Numbered from the stretch's first letter, positions 53,405 through 62,652 are shown. The stretch is 64,000 nucleotides of DNA from Algoriphagus locisalis (GCF_900116615.1 NZ_FPBF01000009.1:158094-222093); one strand, 5' to 3'. The notes: generated by a model from the sequence alone, not told the origin. A program made the numbers and translations.

Positions 53405-55882
53405 ATGAAACACACCTTACTCGCATTTGCGTTCTTATTACTTTTTCAGAATGCCTTCTCCCAGGAGCAGGTTTATTCGGGTAATTATGAACTTGCAGCT
53501 AGATTCTCTCCTGAGAAAATGAAAAAACTGGTTTTCTCAACCCGAGTTGACCCACATTGGCTAAAGAAGTCTGACCGCTTTTGGTACGAATTTGAAACCA
53601 GCAATGGGAAAAACTGGTACATCGTGGATCCGGTTCGCAAGACCAAAAACCAACTTTTCGACACCGATAAACTGGCAATGGAGATCATGAAAATCACCAA
53701 AGATCCAGTGGATGGCCAGCATTTGAAGTTGGAGGATCTGAAGTTTTTGGAAGATGAAAATACGATCAAATTCAAAGTAAAAGGTACTGAAGAAGTGTTA
53801 AAAAAGGATTGGGATGAAATCAAAGAGAAGAACAAAAGCGCTAAGGACTCCCTAGAGAAAAAGACGTTTGTTTTTCATTACGATATAGGCAATCAGCAAC
53901 TTACCGAGATTACAGACGCTCCAAAAGATCCAGAGCGTCTGTCTTGGGCTAACATAGCACCAGATTCTTCCAAGGTGCTTTTTGCGAAGCATAATAACCT
54001 CTACTGGATGGATAAGGAGAACTTCCTGAAAGCTGTGAAAGATGAAAAAGACAGCACTATCGTGGAGCATCAGTTGACTGAGGACGGCGAGGAAAACTTC
54101 GAGTATGGATCCAGCGGCAGAGGTGAGGATAACGAGGAGACGGAGAAGAATAAGGATAAGAGAAAGCGAGCTGGAGCCTATTGGAGCTCGGATTCCAAGC
54201 AATTTGTGATGACCAGAACTGATCAGCGCAAGGTGAAAGATCTTTGGGTGATACACAGCACAAAGAATCCTCGGCCTACACTTGAAACCTACAAGTATGC
54301 TATGCCTGGTGAGAAGGAACAGCCAATTACTTATTTGCTGCACTATTCATTTGATACCGAAGAGCTGTCTAATCTTCCAGTTGGGACATTTAAAGATCAG
54401 TCACTAAACGTGTATAATTCCAATTCCCTAGAAAGTTCAAGAGACGATGATTTCCGACCGGTAACTTGGCTCGGCGATATGGATGAGTTTTATTTTGCTG
54501 TTACATCCAGAGATTTGAAGCGAGTGGATATCTGTAGATGGAATCTGAAAACGAATGAAAAAGAAGTGGTAATTGAGGAGCGTAGCAATTCTTATATTGA
54601 CTTCTTGAAGCCTGAGATTTTAGACAATGAAATCATCTGGTGGTCTGAGCGGGATGGCTGGGGACATTTCTATTTGTATGGAAAAGATGGTTCCTTCAAG
54701 CGTCAGTTGACTTCTGGAGCATTTCACACGGATCGGGTAGCTCGAGTGGATGAGAAGGGTAGAAAATTGTATTTCGTAGCAAATGGTAGGGAAGAAGGCG
54801 AAGATCCATATTATGAGCATTTGTATAGCGTGACCTTGGATGGAGGTGCGATTTCCCTATTGAATTCAGGCGACTTCAACCATTCCAGCGAAATCAATGA
54901 TGGCGCTACGTTTTTTGTTGATAATTACAGCAGAGTGAATACAGTTCCCGTTGCCGTGTTGAAAGATAAGTCAGGAAATAAGGTGATGGACTTGGAGACG
55001 GTTGACCTTTCCAATCTTTTTGCCACAGGCTACCAATTTCCGGAGCCGTTTACCTTCAAAGCTGACGATGGAATCACAGATCTTTATGGAGTGATGTATA
55101 AGCCGTTTGATTTTGACTCTACCCGCAAGTATCCAATCATCGAGTACGTATATCCGGGCCCTCAAACTGAAGCCGTTGACAAGGCATTCTCAGCCAGATT
55201 AGACAGAACTGATCGCTTGGCTCAGTTTGGTTTTGTTGTGATTACGCTAGGCAATAGAGGAGGGCACCCAGGTCGCTCGAAGTGGTACCATAATTATGGT
55301 TATGGAGATTTGAGAGATTATGGTTTGGCGGATAAAAAAGCTGCGGTGGAGCAATTGGCTGATCGCTACGATTTCATCGATAAATCAAAAGTTGGTATTC
55401 ACGGACACTCAGGAGGAGGATTTATGTCCACGGCTGCGATGTTGGTTTATCCTGACTTTTTCAAAGTTGCGGTTTCCTCTGCTGGAAATCATGATAATAG
55501 CGTATATAACCGCTGGTGGTCTGAGAAGCATCACGGTGTAAAAGAGCAGATCAATGCCAAAGGAGACACGACTTTCATCTACCAGATCGATAAGAATCCT
55601 GAATTGGCAAAGAACCTAAAAGGTCGCTTGATGCTTTCCCATGGCAGTACAGATAATAATGTGCATCCTGCGAATACTACACGAATGGCCAACGCGCTAA
55701 TCAAAGCGGGGAAACGATTTGAATTGGTCGTCCTGCCAGATCAGAGACATGGCTATGGGGATATGACGGAGTACTTCTTCTGGAAAATGGGGGATTACTT
55801 TGTACAGCATTTATTGGGAGACAATACGCCGCCTCCGGTGGATATGGTGGAAATGCAACGGGATAAACCGCTGACGAAATAA
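53405..55882 (+). CDS. S9 family dipeptidyl peptidase (DPP-IV-like)
   Basis: An 825-residue exopeptidase with a Sec signal (LLAFAFLLLFQNAFSQ), an N-terminal beta-propeller (about 60-500) and an alpha/beta hydrolase domain. The catalytic triad is S669 in GHSGGG, D750 in STDNNVHP and H782 in QRHGYG. It should release dipeptides in the periplasm or at the surface. The propeller contains a lysine/glutamate-rich charged insertion at about 236-257. It stands alone. Confidence 0.92.
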   Translation: MKHTLLAFAFLLLFQNAFSQEQVYSGNYELAARFSPEKMKKLVFSTRVDPHWLKKSDRFWYEFETSNGKNWYIVDPVRKTKNQLFDTDKLAMEIMKITKDPVDGQHLKLEDLKFLEDENTIKFKVKGTEEVLKKDWDEIKEKNKSAKDSLEKKTFVFHYDIGNQQLTEITDAPKDPERLSWANIAPDSSKVLFAKHNNLYWMDKENFLKAVKDEKDSTIVEHQLTEDGEENFEYGSSGRGEDNEETEKNKDKRKRAGAYWSSDSKQFVMTRTDQRKVKDLWVIHSTKNPRPTLETYKYAMPGEKEQPITYLLHYSFDTEELSNLPVGTFKDQSLNVYNSNSLESSRDDDFRPVTWLGDMDEFYFAVTSRDLKRVDICRWNLKTNEKEVVIEERSNSYIDFLKPEILDNEIIWWSERDGWGHFYLYGKDGSFKRQLTSGAFHTDRVARVDEKGRKLYFVANGREEGEDPYYEHLYSVTLDGGAISLLNSGDFNHSSEINDGATFFVDNYSRVNTVPVAVLKDKSGNKVMDLETVDLSNLFATGYQFPEPFTFKADDGITDLYGVMYKPFDFDSTRKYPIIEYVYPGPQTEAVDKAFSARLDRTDRLAQFGFVVITLGNRGGHPGRSKWYHNYGYGDLRDYGLADKKAAVEQLADRYDFIDKSKVGIHGHSGGGFMSTAAMLVYPDFFKVAVSSAGNHDNSVYNRWWSEKHHGVKEQINAKGDTTFIYQIDKNPELAKNLKGRLMLSHGSTDNNVHPANTTRMANALIKAGKRFELVVLPDQRHGYGDMTEYFFWKMGDYFVQHLLGDNTPPPVDMVEMQRDKPLTK

Positions 55883-55889
55883 AGAATTT

Positions 55890-55913
55890 GTGGTTTGTGA
55901 TGACACAAACCAC
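55890..55913 (+). terminator. Perfect hairpin after the DPP-IV-like gene
   Basis: A perfect 10-bp stem (gtggtttgtg and cacaaaccac, loop atga) lies 7 bases after the stop. No T run follows, so it may protect the 3' end or act with the hairpin at 55944. Confidence 0.55.
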
Positions 55914-55943
55914 GGCTTTAGAAATTTGAGATTTGAAATTGAG

Positions 55944-55971
55944 GCCCGATTCTGAGAAGGATCGGGCTTTT
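55944..55971 (+). terminator. Rho-independent terminator
   Basis: A 7-bp stem (gcccgat at 55944-55950, atcgggc at 55961-55967) with a 10-base loop is followed by tttt. It probably closes the DPP-IV-like transcript. Confidence 0.75.
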
Positions 55972-56087
55972 GTATGTAAAAGCAGAGTTTGACCTAGGCG
56001 TTTCTGGAGATTTAATACTTGAATTTATCCAGCAGTTTTTATCTTGTTGAATCAAGCTGAGTTCATACGCTAGAGACTCCAAACCAC

Positions 56088-56738
56088 ATGAATGATACAA
56101 ATACACATTTTTGGGAAAAATTTAACAGTGCGCCAATTGTAGGGATTATTAGAGGTCAATCTCTGGATGTGGTTTTGAAAATAGCAGAAGCTTACCAAGC
56201 AGCCGGACTTACGACGCTTGAAGTGACGATGAATACACCTGGCGCAGTTTCCATGATTTCAAGGTTGAGGAATGAATTTCCTGCTTTAACTATCGGAGCA
56301 GGGACAGTTTGCAACTTGACCCAACTAAAAGAAGCCGTCGCTGCGGGAGCTCAGTTTATTGTCACTCCTATTTTAGATGAAAATGTCATCAAGCATGCGG
56401 TGGATGAAAATATTCCAATTTTCCCAGGTGCTTTTTCTCCCACAGAAATCTACAAAGCATGGTCACTGGGAGCATCGGCTGTAAAAGTGTTCCCAGCTAC
56501 GAACCTCGGCGTAGAATTTATCAAGGACGTACTTGGGCCGCTGGATCAAATAAAACTACTTCCTACTGGAGGCGTGTCAAAGTTAAATATCAAGTCATTT
56601 TTTGAAGCAGGAGCTTGTGGTGTGGGAATGGGGAGTTCGCTGATTGATAAAAAGCTGGTGGAAGCAGGAGACTTTGAAGGACTGAAAAAGCACTTTGAGA
56701 GCTTTAAAGCTGAGATAAAGGAGTTTGTAAAAGGCTAA
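56088..56738 (+). CDS. eda: KDPG/KHG aldolase
   Basis: The 216-residue class I aldolase carries the Schiff-base lysine K133 in SAVKVFPATNLG and the proton-transfer glutamate E45 in TTLEVTMNT, with IGAGTV, PILDENVIKHA and LPTGGVS. It cleaves 2-keto-3-deoxy-6-phosphogluconate to pyruvate and glyceraldehyde 3-phosphate, or 4-hydroxy-2-oxoglutarate to pyruvate and glyoxylate. Its cytoplasmic reaction complements the exported RraA-like enzymes, which would act on unphosphorylated acids. The edd (6-phosphogluconate dehydratase) gene is not in the window. Confidence 0.94.
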   Translation: MNDTNTHFWEKFNSAPIVGIIRGQSLDVVLKIAEAYQAAGLTTLEVTMNTPGAVSMISRLRNEFPALTIGAGTVCNLTQLKEAVAAGAQFIVTPILDENVIKHAVDENIPIFPGAFSPTEIYKAWSLGASAVKVFPATNLGVEFIKDVLGPLDQIKLLPTGGVSKLNIKSFFEAGACGVGMGSSLIDKKLVEAGDFEGLKKHFESFKAEIKEFVKG

Positions 56739-56747
56739 AGAAATTTT

Positions 56748-56810
56748 CAATGTTGAATGATCAAATTCAATGGTCAAGGAGGCTAAGAAGTGAGTTTAGG
56801 CTTCTTTTTT
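56748..56810 (+). repeat. Duplicated terminator-like block, copy 1
   Basis: The block runs caatgttgaatgatcaaattc through ggtcaaggaggct to aggcttctttttt and is repeated in diverged form at 56900-56964. Both copies end in a T run after gaggct..g(g/c)ttctt, suggestive of a weak terminator. Copy 1 lies 9 bases after the eda stop. Confidence 0.6.
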
Positions 56811-56897
56811 ACCACAAAGTAAGAAAGTTCACAAAGGGATAAATCGGTTAACTGTGCTCTGTGCGTTACCACTGTGCACTTCCGTGATTAAAAAAAA
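56811..56897. repeat. Dispersed repeat family C, copy 1
   Basis: The segment begins accacaaag, contains ttcacaaag, ctgtgctctgtgcg and ends gtgattaaaa. This accacaaag..gtggttaaa pattern is a common degenerate intergenic element in Bacteroidota. It lies between the two copies of the terminator-like block. Confidence 0.55.
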
Positions 56898-56899
56898 TT

Positions 56900-56964
56900 C
56901 AATGTGCAATAATCATATTCAAGGGTCAAGGAGGCTGAAAAGCTAGTTTTTGGTTCTTTTTTTT
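56900..56964 (+). repeat. Duplicated terminator-like block, copy 2
   Basis: This is the diverged second copy of 56748-56810, sharing aatg..caat.atca.attcaa.ggtcaaggaggct and ending in eight T. The stretch from 56965 to 57020 shows nothing recognisable. Confidence 0.6.
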
Positions 56965-57020
56965 ATGTATATCCGCTTTTCTGCATGTAATGAGACTAAA
57001 GCATTATAGGGTTTGGCCAA

Positions 57021-57113
57021 AATTAGCATTGAGGCTACTTCGGTCACTGGTCATCGGTCTTCCAGCCTGATAAGCAAAGAAAAAGAGGTCACTGGCATCA
57101 TTGCGGATAATCA
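57021..57113. repeat. Dispersed repeat family B, copy 2
   Basis: It shares the ordered blocks cattgaggct..cttcggtc, ggtcttcc and actggcatcattgc with 10755-10838, more than 46 kb away in an unrelated context. It is non-coding in all frames beyond a short open stretch. Confidence 0.7.
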
Positions 57114-57126
57114 GACTTTTTTTTAT

Positions 57127-57203
57127 CCCAAACAAAGTTTACAAAGTGTTAGAACAATAAGTTGCGGCCTCTGCGTCACCCTCAGTGCCCACAGTGGTTA
57201 AAA
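57127..57203. repeat. Dispersed repeat family C, copy 2
   Basis: The segment contains aacaaagtttacaaagtg, cctctgcgtcaccctc and cagtggttaaaa, a diverged relative of 56811-56897. It ends just before the terminator of the ROK kinase gene. Confidence 0.5.
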
Positions 57204-57220
57204 TACCGTAATTCATAAAA

Positions 57221-57250
57221 AAAAAGTGGCCTTACATGAAAGCCACCTTT
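57221..57250 (-). terminator. Terminator of the nagB-ROK operon
   Basis: Read on the minus strand, a 5-bp G/C-rich core (gtggc and gccac) is flanked on both sides by A/T-rich pairs and ends in a run of nine T. It lies about 30 bases after the ROK stop at 57279 on that strand. Confidence 0.8.
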
Positions 57251-57278
57251 TTACAACTACAAACCAATTTATATCTAT

Positions 57279-58145
57279 CTAATTATTTACTACTTCGTTT
57301 TCATTTTCTAATTCCACTAGTGCCACAGCTCCATGAATGGCTGTCTCATCCATTTCTGAAAGTAAAATCTCAAATCTTTCTATCACCGTTGGGTAATTGA
57401 AAGTCGAAAGGGACTTGTAAAGTGATTCTTTGAAAAGCGGGTATGTTTTTCTAATGGATCCACCCAAAATCACAGCCTCTGGGGCTAAGGCATATAAGAT
57501 GTGTTTAATAAGTTCGCCCAAATGATGACCATATTCATTGAAAGCTTTTAATGCTATTGGATCCCCAGCCACAGCCAATTTGGCTAAAGCCTTTGGTTTT
57601 TTGTGGTAGAAACGTTCGAAGAATTTTCCGCTGCAATAGTGCTCAAAATCTTTGTCCAAATAAGTAGAGCTGCACCATTCGCCTGCGGCAGAATTCACTC
57701 CACTGTATAAATGTCCATTGATGACTATACCGCCACCAATTCCGGTCCCGAGGGTCAGTCCTACCAGATGGTTGAACTTTCGGCCTACGCCAAACTTATG
57801 TACTCCTGATGCAAAGCAGTTTGCATCATTATTAATAAAGACAGGTTTTCCAAAGCGCTCTGTTAGAAATTTCTTAAGTTCAACATGTTGAAAAGCAGGG
57901 ATATTTGAAAGACCTAATACGATACCTTCACGTGCATCAACTAATCCTGGAATTCCAATTCCGATGCCTACTAAGTCATATTCGAAATAAGAATCGATAA
58001 ATTCTGCTATGGTATCTAGGATGAACTCTTTGCTTTCTAACGCAGGTGTAGCAATGGATCGGATGTCCTCCAGGTGTCCATTAATTAGCACCCCTCCTTT
58101 TATCCCGGTGCCTCCAATATCTAATCCCAAAATGGCTTTTTCCAT
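57279..58145 (-). CDS. ROK family sugar kinase
   Basis: A 288-residue ROK protein without a DNA-binding domain, so a kinase. It has the phosphate-binding LGLDIGGTGIKGGVL start, GIGIPGLVDAREG, NDANCFASG, and GLTLGTGIGGGIVINGHLYSG. The zinc motif CxCGxxGCxE of classical ROK proteins is reduced to a single YCSGKFF segment. Substrates of the family include glucose, N-acetylglucosamine and N-acetylmannosamine. It is 88 bases after nagB on the same strand, which favours an amino sugar or glucose. Confidence 0.88.
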   Translation of the reverse strand: MEKAILGLDIGGTGIKGGVLINGHLEDIRSIATPALESKEFILDTIAEFIDSYFEYDLVGIGIGIPGLVDAREGIVLGLSNIPAFQHVELKKFLTERFGKPVFINNDANCFASGVHKFGVGRKFNHLVGLTLGTGIGGGIVINGHLYSGVNSAAGEWCSSTYLDKDFEHYCSGKFFERFYHKKPKALAKLAVAGDPIALKAFNEYGHHLGELIKHILYALAPEAVILGGSIRKTYPLFKESLYKSLSTFNYPTVIERFEILLSEMDETAIHGAVALVELENENEVVNN

Positions 58146-58233
58146 TCGCTACAAATAATATGGTTGATAGGTTTAATGCAAAGCTGCGATTGCCTAGGTT
58201 CTCAAACAACCACAGCTTTTATTATATTCCCAA

Positions 58234-60561
58234 TTAAAGCATTCCTTCAATTGATTTTTCTAATTCTCTTGCAGTAGCCAGGAATTCTTCCACGTTCATA
58301 TCACGGAAGAAAATCAGCCCATGGCTCGCTCTAACTTGTGCACGTTCGTGCTGGTAGAAGTAATTCTTACCCAATAGGAGCTGAATTGCGTCCAGTTGAT
58401 CTACCCAAATTCTTTTGGCAACAGTGCTGAATTTACCATTGTGAGAGTAGCTAGGGAAAGAAGCATTCACCTGGCTCAGGTAGCAATTGGCAAAGGAATC
58501 CTCCATCACAGACATATCGCCCAATGATACAGGAACGATCACATTAGCCTCATGCGGCTCAAATTTGAACCAAACGTTTCTATATCCAATGATTCTCAGC
58601 TCACTGATATCCTTCTCTTCACCCCACTTTTTCACTGCCGCTGCAGTTGCCTGAAGGACTTTGTAGTGAGTGTCTGGTCCGGAACCTTCTGGATCAAGCG
58701 TTAAACTAATCTTTGTAGGGTTCACTTTTCTAAACATTTCCACGATCGGTTCCACGTCGCGATCTTTGTCCGGTTGCTCGGTGAAAATATCACCCGTGTA
58801 GAAACCAAGTCTCAGGTGATGGACATTTTTCACTTGTACTCCAAAGTGTGCCCAAACTAGCTCTTCTTCAAACTCTCGGATCATGCCTTTCAGCTTCTGA
58901 ACTTTGGCGGAGTTTTTCTCTCCGTCGTAGCTGTTTTTCAGAATGCTGATTACATCGTTAATCGTATCACGCAACTGCGTTTTATCTTTAATATCATACA
59001 CAATCACCAGCGCTCTTACCACCCGGTGGCAAAGTCCTCTCAAGCGCTGATCCGCATTTTCTGAGGCGACGTTAGTAAGGTAATGATAGACATCCTTATC
59101 AGTTTTTAAGCTATAGCCTACTTCAAAGAAATCTTCAAAATGAACCATCTGTATCTTTCCATTATCCAGCAGTCTTTTGGTAGCGAGCAGGGTGTCGATT
59201 ACAAACGTGTTTGTAACTGCTGTAAAGCCAGATGTCAATACAGAGAAGTGAGCTTCGTTACTTGGCTCATGCAGCTGATTGGTAATGTGAGGTAAAATAC
59301 CAAGAGAAATATCATCGTGGTGTGGTCCAGTATGAAGAAGTACTTCATTACTTTCCTGCTCTAATCCTTTAGAAAGCTTGTTTTCAATGCTTTTCATGAC
59401 CTGATTTACGGTCTCTTCAGATAGATCAGGAATTAATCTGGTGTACTTATCTGCTTTAAGGTCTGACAATTTTATTCTGTGACCGTATTTTCCGAGCTTC
59501 TTACAAAGATCGATTACAGATCGCTCGGTTTTTTCCCAAGTCCATTCACCTTTTTCGTAATAGGCATCTACTGAGTCGGTAAGTTTTACCCCAGCACCTT
59601 TGGTGAGGTAGAATCGGCCATTTTTTAGTTTCTGAAGAACGGTGCCTGGGAATACATTGTTTAGTGGAGTTTCAAGCGAATCTTTTACGATTCCGGCTTT
59701 TGCCTCACCCGCTGCAATAATAATTGCTACTGCATCTGGATTGTAAACAATAGTATCTAATCCAATCGTAATCACCAGTCTATTGGATGAGACTTCGATT
59801 CCTCCAAGATCACCTGCTGCTACGGCTTGGGTTTCAAAGTTAGTTTCCGTCAATCTGGTGACTGAAAACAAATGAGAGCCTCTAGTATTGAAGGCAATAT
59901 GACCATCTGGGCCTATTCCGCCTAGGAAGAAACCAATTCCACCAGCATCTCTGATTTTCTGCTCGTATTCTCCACACCATTGGTCGATCATGTAGATTGA
60001 CTGCTGCTGTAATTTTTCAAGATCATTTTGTGGATCGCGGAATCTCAGGGAAAGATCTACTTTCAAGTCAGGAAAAACTTCCTTAAAATGAAGGCCGTTG
60101 GCCAAAGGGATCTCATCCGAATTGATCAGGATGGCTTTTTCTTTTGATAGTCCAAATCCTTGGATATAAAACTTGTTGACGTAATCGAAAAAGCTGTTGT
60201 TCTGCTTAGCGGAAATAGGGTAAAATTCATCGATCTGAACAAATGTCAAATCTTTCAAAACTGGCTTCTTGGTGTTTCCAAGGCCATATTTTTCCCTTAC
60301 GTCCTTCCCTTTTTTAGTTTCCCAATTTGTAAGTAAGAACTGGGTCCATTTGATAAAAAATTCCGGAGTCTTCCCAGTTGGCAAACTGATCACCCCTTCA
60401 GGGTTAGCTGCGGCCCACTCCAAAAAGCGGCAGGCTGTGAGCAAGCCAAGTTTAGGAAAATTGTCAACTTGAAGGTAGGGAATTAGGGTGCTGATTTTCT
60501 CTACACCAGATTCCTGAAGAAAACTTTTTTCAACATCTGAAAGCGGATACTTACTAAGCAT
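58234..60561 (-). CDS. nagB: Glucosamine-6-phosphate deaminase fused to a PIG-L-like domain
   Basis: The 775-residue protein joins a NagB deaminase domain (about 40-345: LPTGKTP 60-66, QIDEFYP 109-115, GIGPDGHIAFN 215-225) to a PIG-L/LmbE-like domain (about 400-700: HTGPHHDDISLG around 413-417). NagB converts glucosamine 6-phosphate to fructose 6-phosphate and ammonia. PIG-L enzymes deacetylate N-acetylglucosaminyl compounds. In E. coli NagB the sequence after the catalytic His is AFNE; here it is AFNT, so the general-base glutamate is a threonine. The fusion is known in Bacteroidota. It pairs with the ROK kinase. Confidence 0.88.
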   Translation of the reverse strand: MLSKYPLSDVEKSFLQESGVEKISTLIPYLQVDNFPKLGLLTACRFLEWAAANPEGVISLPTGKTPEFFIKWTQFLLTNWETKKGKDVREKYGLGNTKKPVLKDLTFVQIDEFYPISAKQNNSFFDYVNKFYIQGFGLSKEKAILINSDEIPLANGLHFKEVFPDLKVDLSLRFRDPQNDLEKLQQQSIYMIDQWCGEYEQKIRDAGGIGFFLGGIGPDGHIAFNTRGSHLFSVTRLTETNFETQAVAAGDLGGIEVSSNRLVITIGLDTIVYNPDAVAIIIAAGEAKAGIVKDSLETPLNNVFPGTVLQKLKNGRFYLTKGAGVKLTDSVDAYYEKGEWTWEKTERSVIDLCKKLGKYGHRIKLSDLKADKYTRLIPDLSEETVNQVMKSIENKLSKGLEQESNEVLLHTGPHHDDISLGILPHITNQLHEPSNEAHFSVLTSGFTAVTNTFVIDTLLATKRLLDNGKIQMVHFEDFFEVGYSLKTDKDVYHYLTNVASENADQRLRGLCHRVVRALVIVYDIKDKTQLRDTINDVISILKNSYDGEKNSAKVQKLKGMIREFEEELVWAHFGVQVKNVHHLRLGFYTGDIFTEQPDKDRDVEPIVEMFRKVNPTKISLTLDPEGSGPDTHYKVLQATAAAVKKWGEEKDISELRIIGYRNVWFKFEPHEANVIVPVSLGDMSVMEDSFANCYLSQVNASFPSYSHNGKFSTVAKRIWVDQLDAIQLLLGKNYFYQHERAQVRASHGLIFFRDMNVEEFLATARELEKSIEGML

Positions 60562-60920
60562 ACTGTTTGGACAGGTTTGTTTATAGGGACTTTGTTAACA
60601 ATCAATTACTTAAGCAAAGAGTAATGTGAGTTGTTCAAGATCGGCTCGTAAATGTGCTCCTCATATTCTTTTGGAGAATACTTACCGTCTGAATGTTTTT
60701 ACTCTAGTAACTTATGTAAACAAATCTAAAAAATGTTTTTTAATAATTCGATCTTTTATAAAAATTTTATAAAAGTTTTATCACTCAACTTGTGATCATC
60801 AAGATTGATCTTTCTCAATCAGTATTTCTATTCTCGACTTTTGAACAAGGATACTTACTGATTTATATCATTGAGCTCGTAAGGAATAAACTTATTTTTT
60901 TTATTCCGTAACTTTGATTT
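60562..60920. other. Divergent intergenic region between nagB and gntK
   Basis: This 359-base AT-rich region separates nagB (minus) and gntK (plus) and must hold both promoters. A -7-like TAACTTTG lies at 60909-60916, 4 bases before the gntK ATG, without a clear -33 TTG at the right distance; a leaderless transcript is possible. An inverted tattct/agaata pair occurs at 60664-60680. I see no gene. Confidence 0.4.
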
Positions 60921-61409
60921 ATGCTAATAATCGTAACAGGCGTCTCAGGAACAGGGAAAACTACCATAGGTTCAGGATTAGCCTCCGCATTTGACTTGCC
61001 ATTTTTTGACGCTGATAATTTTCACCCAAAAGAAAATATTGAGAAAATGAGTCAGGGCTTTCCTCTCAACGACGAGGATAGAATGCCTTGGCTTCAGGCT
61101 TTAGCGGATATTTTGGATGAGCATGAGAAAACTGGAGGGGCAGTTTTAGCCTGCTCTGCACTGAAGGAAGCGTACCGGGAAATGCTGCAGGTTCGGGATG
61201 ATGTTCGTTGGATTCATCTAAAGGGTGACCGGGAATTGATCTGGAGAAGGATGCTTGCTCGAAAAAATCACTACATGAAAGCTACCATGCTTGACTCGCA
61301 ATTTGCTACTTGGGAGGAACCGGCGTATGGTTTGAAGCTGAATATTTCGCATACTCCTGAAGAAATGCTAACCATAGCCTTGAAGTATCTTGGAGTTCCG
61401 ACCCACTAG
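60921..61409 (+). CDS. gntK: Gluconokinase
   Basis: The 162-residue P-loop kinase has GVSGTGKT (7-14), DADNFHPKENIEKMSQGFPLNDEDRMPWL and a C-terminal LDSQFATWEEP segment that are diagnostic of gluconokinases. It phosphorylates gluconate to 6-phosphogluconate, feeding the Entner-Doudoroff path whose aldolase is at 56088-56738. The GntP permease at 26781-28112 is a plausible supplier. Confidence 0.94.
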   Translation: MLIIVTGVSGTGKTTIGSGLASAFDLPFFDADNFHPKENIEKMSQGFPLNDEDRMPWLQALADILDEHEKTGGAVLACSALKEAYREMLQVRDDVRWIHLKGDRELIWRRMLARKNHYMKATMLDSQFATWEEPAYGLKLNISHTPEEMLTIALKYLGVPTH

Positions 61410-61450
61410 TTTGAAGTAGCAGTCCATCATTTACCATTTTCCCAAAACCC

Positions 61451-62590
61451 ATGATCCCCAAAAAACCTTTTATAGTTTTCTTCTTAGCTAGTTTAGCCAT
61501 ATGCACCAGCCTTGCCCAGACCAAATCCACTATAATCCAGGAAGCATCCGCTCTTTCTATAAAAGCTGAAAAAGTTGGGGTATGGGAGGGGAAGGATGTT
61601 TTTAAGTACACCCTAGAGAATGGAAATATGCAAGTAGAACTTACCAACTTTGGAGGGATTATTTCGAGGATTTATGCTCCTGACAAAAATGGGAAACGAG
61701 AAAACATCGTACTGGCACTGGAAAATGTGCCTGATTACTTTACCAAGAATGGACCATACCTAGGAGCTGCAATAGGTCGCTATGCAAACAGAATTGGGGG
61801 AGCATCGGTTGAGTTGGACGGAGAAACTTTCCACATTACTAAAAATAATGGTGCTAATACACTTCATGGTGGAGCAAAAGGCTTTGGAGTGAAGGTTTGG
61901 AAACCAGAGATTTATAAAAGGGAGGATGCCGTAGGAGTGAAAATGACTTACTTGAGTGTGGATGGGGAAGAAGGTTTTCCAGGAAATCTATTGACAACTC
62001 TCTGGATGGAATTGACTGCGGACAATGAGTTGAAACTTCTGTTTGAATCTACCACAGATAAAATGACAGTAGTAAATCTCACCAACCATTCTTATTTCAA
62101 TCTGAATGGTATTACAGGAGATGTGCGTGACCATGAAGTTCAGATTTTTGCAGATGCCATTACGCCTGGTGGGCCTGGTCAGATTCCTACCGGAGAAATA
62201 AAAAGCATTGCTGGAACTCCCTTTGATTTTCAAACTCCAAAAAACTTAGGTGTACAATTGGATGCTTTGGGTGAAGGTTTTGACCATAATTATGTTACCA
62301 AGAGGGAGAACTCCTCTGAGCTGAAGAAGATTGCGATTGTTAAACATCCTGCGAGTGGTCGAGTGTTGCAAGTTTTCTCCACTGCTCCTGGATTGCAGTT
62401 TTACACAGCTAATCATGTGCGAAATTTTGCCGGAGCTGACGGAAAGACCTATCAGCCCCACTGGGCGCTTTGTATGGAGCCTCAAGCGTGGCCTGACAGC
62501 CCAAACAAACCAACTTTTCCTTCTACTTCATTGGCTCCGGGAGAAAAGCATGTGCATGAGATTGTATATAAGTTCGATACTGAGTTTTAA
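61451..62590 (+). CDS. Exported aldose 1-epimerase
   Basis: The 379-residue mutarotase has a Sec signal (FIVFFLASLAICTSLAQ). The epimerase domain includes NFGGIISRIYAPDKNG, IGRYANRIGGA, NTLHGGAKGFG, NLTNHSYFNL, EGFDHNYV and QPHWALCMEPQAWPDSPN, where the conserved histidines and the glutamate near the end catalyse alpha/beta interconversion of sugars. Being exported, it acts on periplasmic sugars. It follows gntK by 41 bases. Confidence 0.92.
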   Translation: MIPKKPFIVFFLASLAICTSLAQTKSTIIQEASALSIKAEKVGVWEGKDVFKYTLENGNMQVELTNFGGIISRIYAPDKNGKRENIVLALENVPDYFTKNGPYLGAAIGRYANRIGGASVELDGETFHITKNNGANTLHGGAKGFGVKVWKPEIYKREDAVGVKMTYLSVDGEEGFPGNLLTTLWMELTADNELKLLFESTTDKMTVVNLTNHSYFNLNGITGDVRDHEVQIFADAITPGGPGQIPTGEIKSIAGTPFDFQTPKNLGVQLDALGEGFDHNYVTKRENSSELKKIAIVKHPASGRVLQVFSTAPGLQFYTANHVRNFAGADGKTYQPHWALCMEPQAWPDSPNKPTFPSTSLAPGEKHVHEIVYKFDTEF

Positions 62591-62652
62591 AAGCAGGTTT
62601 TAGTTTATTTTTTAAAACTATTTCATTAGCTTGGTTTTCAATTAACTAACCC

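Noticed and set aside
56739..57210. Small coding genes in the gap after eda
   Set aside because: Only short open stretches exist, and they run across repeat blocks shared with other non-coding sites.
62583..62619. Terminator after the aldose epimerase
   Set aside because: The stem is entirely A/T apart from one G-C pair and overlaps the stop codon, so it is too weak to call.
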